Shown: in pieces, positions 62,638 through 64,000 of the stretch | How positions within the stretch are numbered: the first letter of the stretch is position 1 | How the letters are laid out: the number at the start of each line of letters is the position of its first letter | DNA from: CAWBLP01 sp963789495 | GTDB lineage: Bacteria; Pseudomonadota; Alphaproteobacteria; Acetobacterales; Acetobacteraceae | Direction of reading: 5' to 3' | Length of the DNA: 64,000 nucleotides | NCBI GenBank assembly: GCA_963789495.1 | Contig: CAWBLP010000026.1 | Span: 3,151 to 67,150, forward strand | Made by a program: the position numbers and the translations under genes | Notes under the pieces: model-generated | Database searches by the model: none | What the model saw: the letters and a program-made list of their open reading frames with translations, nothing else | What the model was told of the DNA's origin: nothing

Positions 62638-64000
62638 TCAATGGTAGTAGCCGGGACCGCGGATGTTCTCGTGCAGCAGGCTCGGTTGATCGGGCTCGCG
62701 CGGCCTTTTCTCCTGAGCATTCTTCAGGATCGCTGCGACCGAGCTGTAGGAGCGGGTGCCGAGCGCCAGTGCCCGCGCGCAGGCGGCATCCAGCCGCTCC
62801 GCGCCGTAGCGTTTGGCCAGGCGCAGGATGCCGATGCAGGAGCGGAACCCCTGCTCGGGATGCGGACGCGAGCGCAGGATGATCTCGACCAGGGCCGCGG
62901 TATCAGAACCGACCGCGGCCGCTTCGCGCAGGATCCGCTCATGCGTCCAATCGCGATAGCGCCGGTGCGAACTCGGCATGTGATCGGCCACGGTGGTCGG
63001 CCGATAGGGCGCGCAGGCTGCGCAGATGCGTCGCCACCAGCTTGCCGCGGTGGAAGATCTCTACCGTGCCGACGGTGATGCGCGCCTCTACCTCCGCACG
63101 CAGCAAGCGGTAGGGCACCGAGTAGAAGTGCTTGTCGATCTCCACGTGGTAGTCGAGGTTCACCCGGCAGCGCTTCCAGGTGGCGTACTCGTAGGGTGTC
63201 GGCGGCAGGTCCAGCAGCGCGGGGCGGTCCACCTGTTCATAGAGGGCGCGCCGGGTGGTGCCCCAGCCGCGCATCGGCCGGTCGTTGAGCTGGTCGGTCA
63301 GCTCCCGAAGCGCCTGGTTCAGCTCGGCCAGCGAGAAGAAGCGCCGGTTGCGCAGCCGCGCCAGGATCCAGCGCTGCACCACCTGCACGCCGACTTCCAC
63401 CTTCGCCTTGTCGCGCGGCTTGTAGGGGCGTGCCGGGATGATTGCCGTGCCGTAGTGGGCGGCGAAGTCGGCGTAGGTGCGGTTGACCTGCGGCTCGTAG
63501 AAGCAGGCCCGGGTGATCCCAGCACGCAGATTGTCGCTGACGATCTGCCGCGGCACGCCGCCGAAGAACGCCAGCATCGCCACATGCGCGGCAATCCAGT
63601 CCGGCAGCGACTGTGTCCAGGTGGCCTGGGCATAGATGTAGCTGGAGGCGCCCAGCACGCCGACGAACACTTCGGCGCCGCGAACCTCGCCGGTCGCGGC
63701 ATCAATCACCTCCATTGTGTGACCGGCGAAGTCGACAAATACCCGCTCGCCCGCCGGATGCACCTGCCGCAGCGTCGGCTTCAGGCGACCGACCCATGCC
63801 GGTAAAGTTCGCAGAACCAGGGTACCCGAACCCCGTCGGGCCGCCTGCTCCGCCGCGGTATTCTTCCCACAGCGCGCCAGGGTGACATTCGGCCGCCGCA
63901 GTTCGCGGTGCACCGCCGCCCAATCGGGCATTGGCCGCTGCTCCGATGCCACCGCTGGCGGCGGCGGATACAGCAGCCGCTCCAACTGCTCGTCATCCAG
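62638..64000 (-). pseudogene. istA: IstA transposase (partial, frame broken)
   Basis: The 5' part is beyond the window. From 64000 leftwards: LERLLYPPPPAVASEQRPMP, shifts between ~63890 and ~63780, then WVGRLKPTLRQVHPAGERVFVDFAGHTMEV, VSDNLRAGITRA, HYGTAIIPARPYKPRDKAKVE and WGTTRRALYEQV. An extra C near 63005 leads into HRRYRDWTHERILREAAAVG and the C-terminus. DFAG / SDN / KAKVE give the D-D-E. Each break is a small added base pattern, as seen elsewhere in the window. Confidence 0.82.

Larger units (their letters stand above)
61306..64000 (-). mobile_element. IS21-family element (runs off the right edge)
   Basis: Starts TGCGCAG... at 61306 and carries repeats of the type TGATCGTGATCA (61318-61378, three copies), the multiple terminal repeats that IS21 transposases bind. 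Inside are a passenger ORF, istB and istA in that order from left to right, all on the minus strand. The other end is not in the window. Confidence 0.82.

Noticed and set aside
1..64000. CRISPR arrays, rRNA operons, plasmid origins or phage structural genes
   Set aside because: I looked for regularly spaced repeats, rRNA signatures, iterons, and capsid/tail motifs and saw none.

Overview
The window is high-GC DNA with short intergenic gaps. Gene content points to an alphaproteobacterium of the Rhodospirillales/Acetobacteraceae type: a K+-independent H+-PPase, a UPF0262 protein, a four-domain rhodanese, a lysidine-type tRNA-Ile(CAT) and several sugar/alcohol dehydrogenase modules. The family placement is an inference from gene content only.

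Layout. 1-7.5 kb: a transglycosylase, a small lipoprotein, a tRNA, hppA with a strong hairpin after it, a small conserved protein, a phospholipase-C-family phosphoesterase and an MFS transporter. 7.5-12.2 kb: DedA, then a wrecked polysaccharide locus (pyruvyl transferase, PIG-L deacetylase and rfbC fragments) cut by an IS630 element, then a second phosphoesterase paralogue. 12.2-29 kb: mostly metabolic genes: a GMC dehydrogenase with its small subunit, an SDR that lacks the catalytic Tyr, a four-carbon sugar-acid kinase, comF, a rhodanese, two methyltransferase/MFS blocks, a solute-binding protein, SMP-30, EamA, an N-formylglutamate amidohydrolase-like enzyme and a cysteine hydrolase. 29-33.5 kb: sirB1, then thiC with its TPP riboswitch; an ISNCY-type element sits directly upstream of the thiC -35 box. 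33.6-49.6 kb: an Lrp regulator divergent from a leuC/leuD pair, a DJ-1/GlxA pair, a P1 peptidase, rsmI/lppC, an AtzG-like protein plus amidase, mazG, a ruined histidine kinase next to an intact response regulator, and rpiB plus a CoA transferase.

50-64 kb is accessory. A truncated tRNA-fMet 3' half, an IS66 element and a tyrosine integrase mark the edge of an integrative element. Beyond them lie UPF0262-mtnA, an Asp/Glu racemase and a tight coenzyme F420 operon (Fgd-like oxidoreductase, CofE, CofD, CofC). The window ends in an IS21 element that appears to be inserted into a second ISNCY copy.

Many conserved genes (thiC, leuC, leuD, cofE, cofD, fgd-like, comF, sirB1, istA, IS66 tnp) carry frameshifts. 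When reconstructed by eye, nearly all are single extra bases at non-homopolymer positions. That pattern fits residual insertion errors in the assembly better than gene decay. By contrast the histidine kinase and the polysaccharide fragments look truly dead. Broken frames are listed as 'pseudogene', with this caveat given in each entry.
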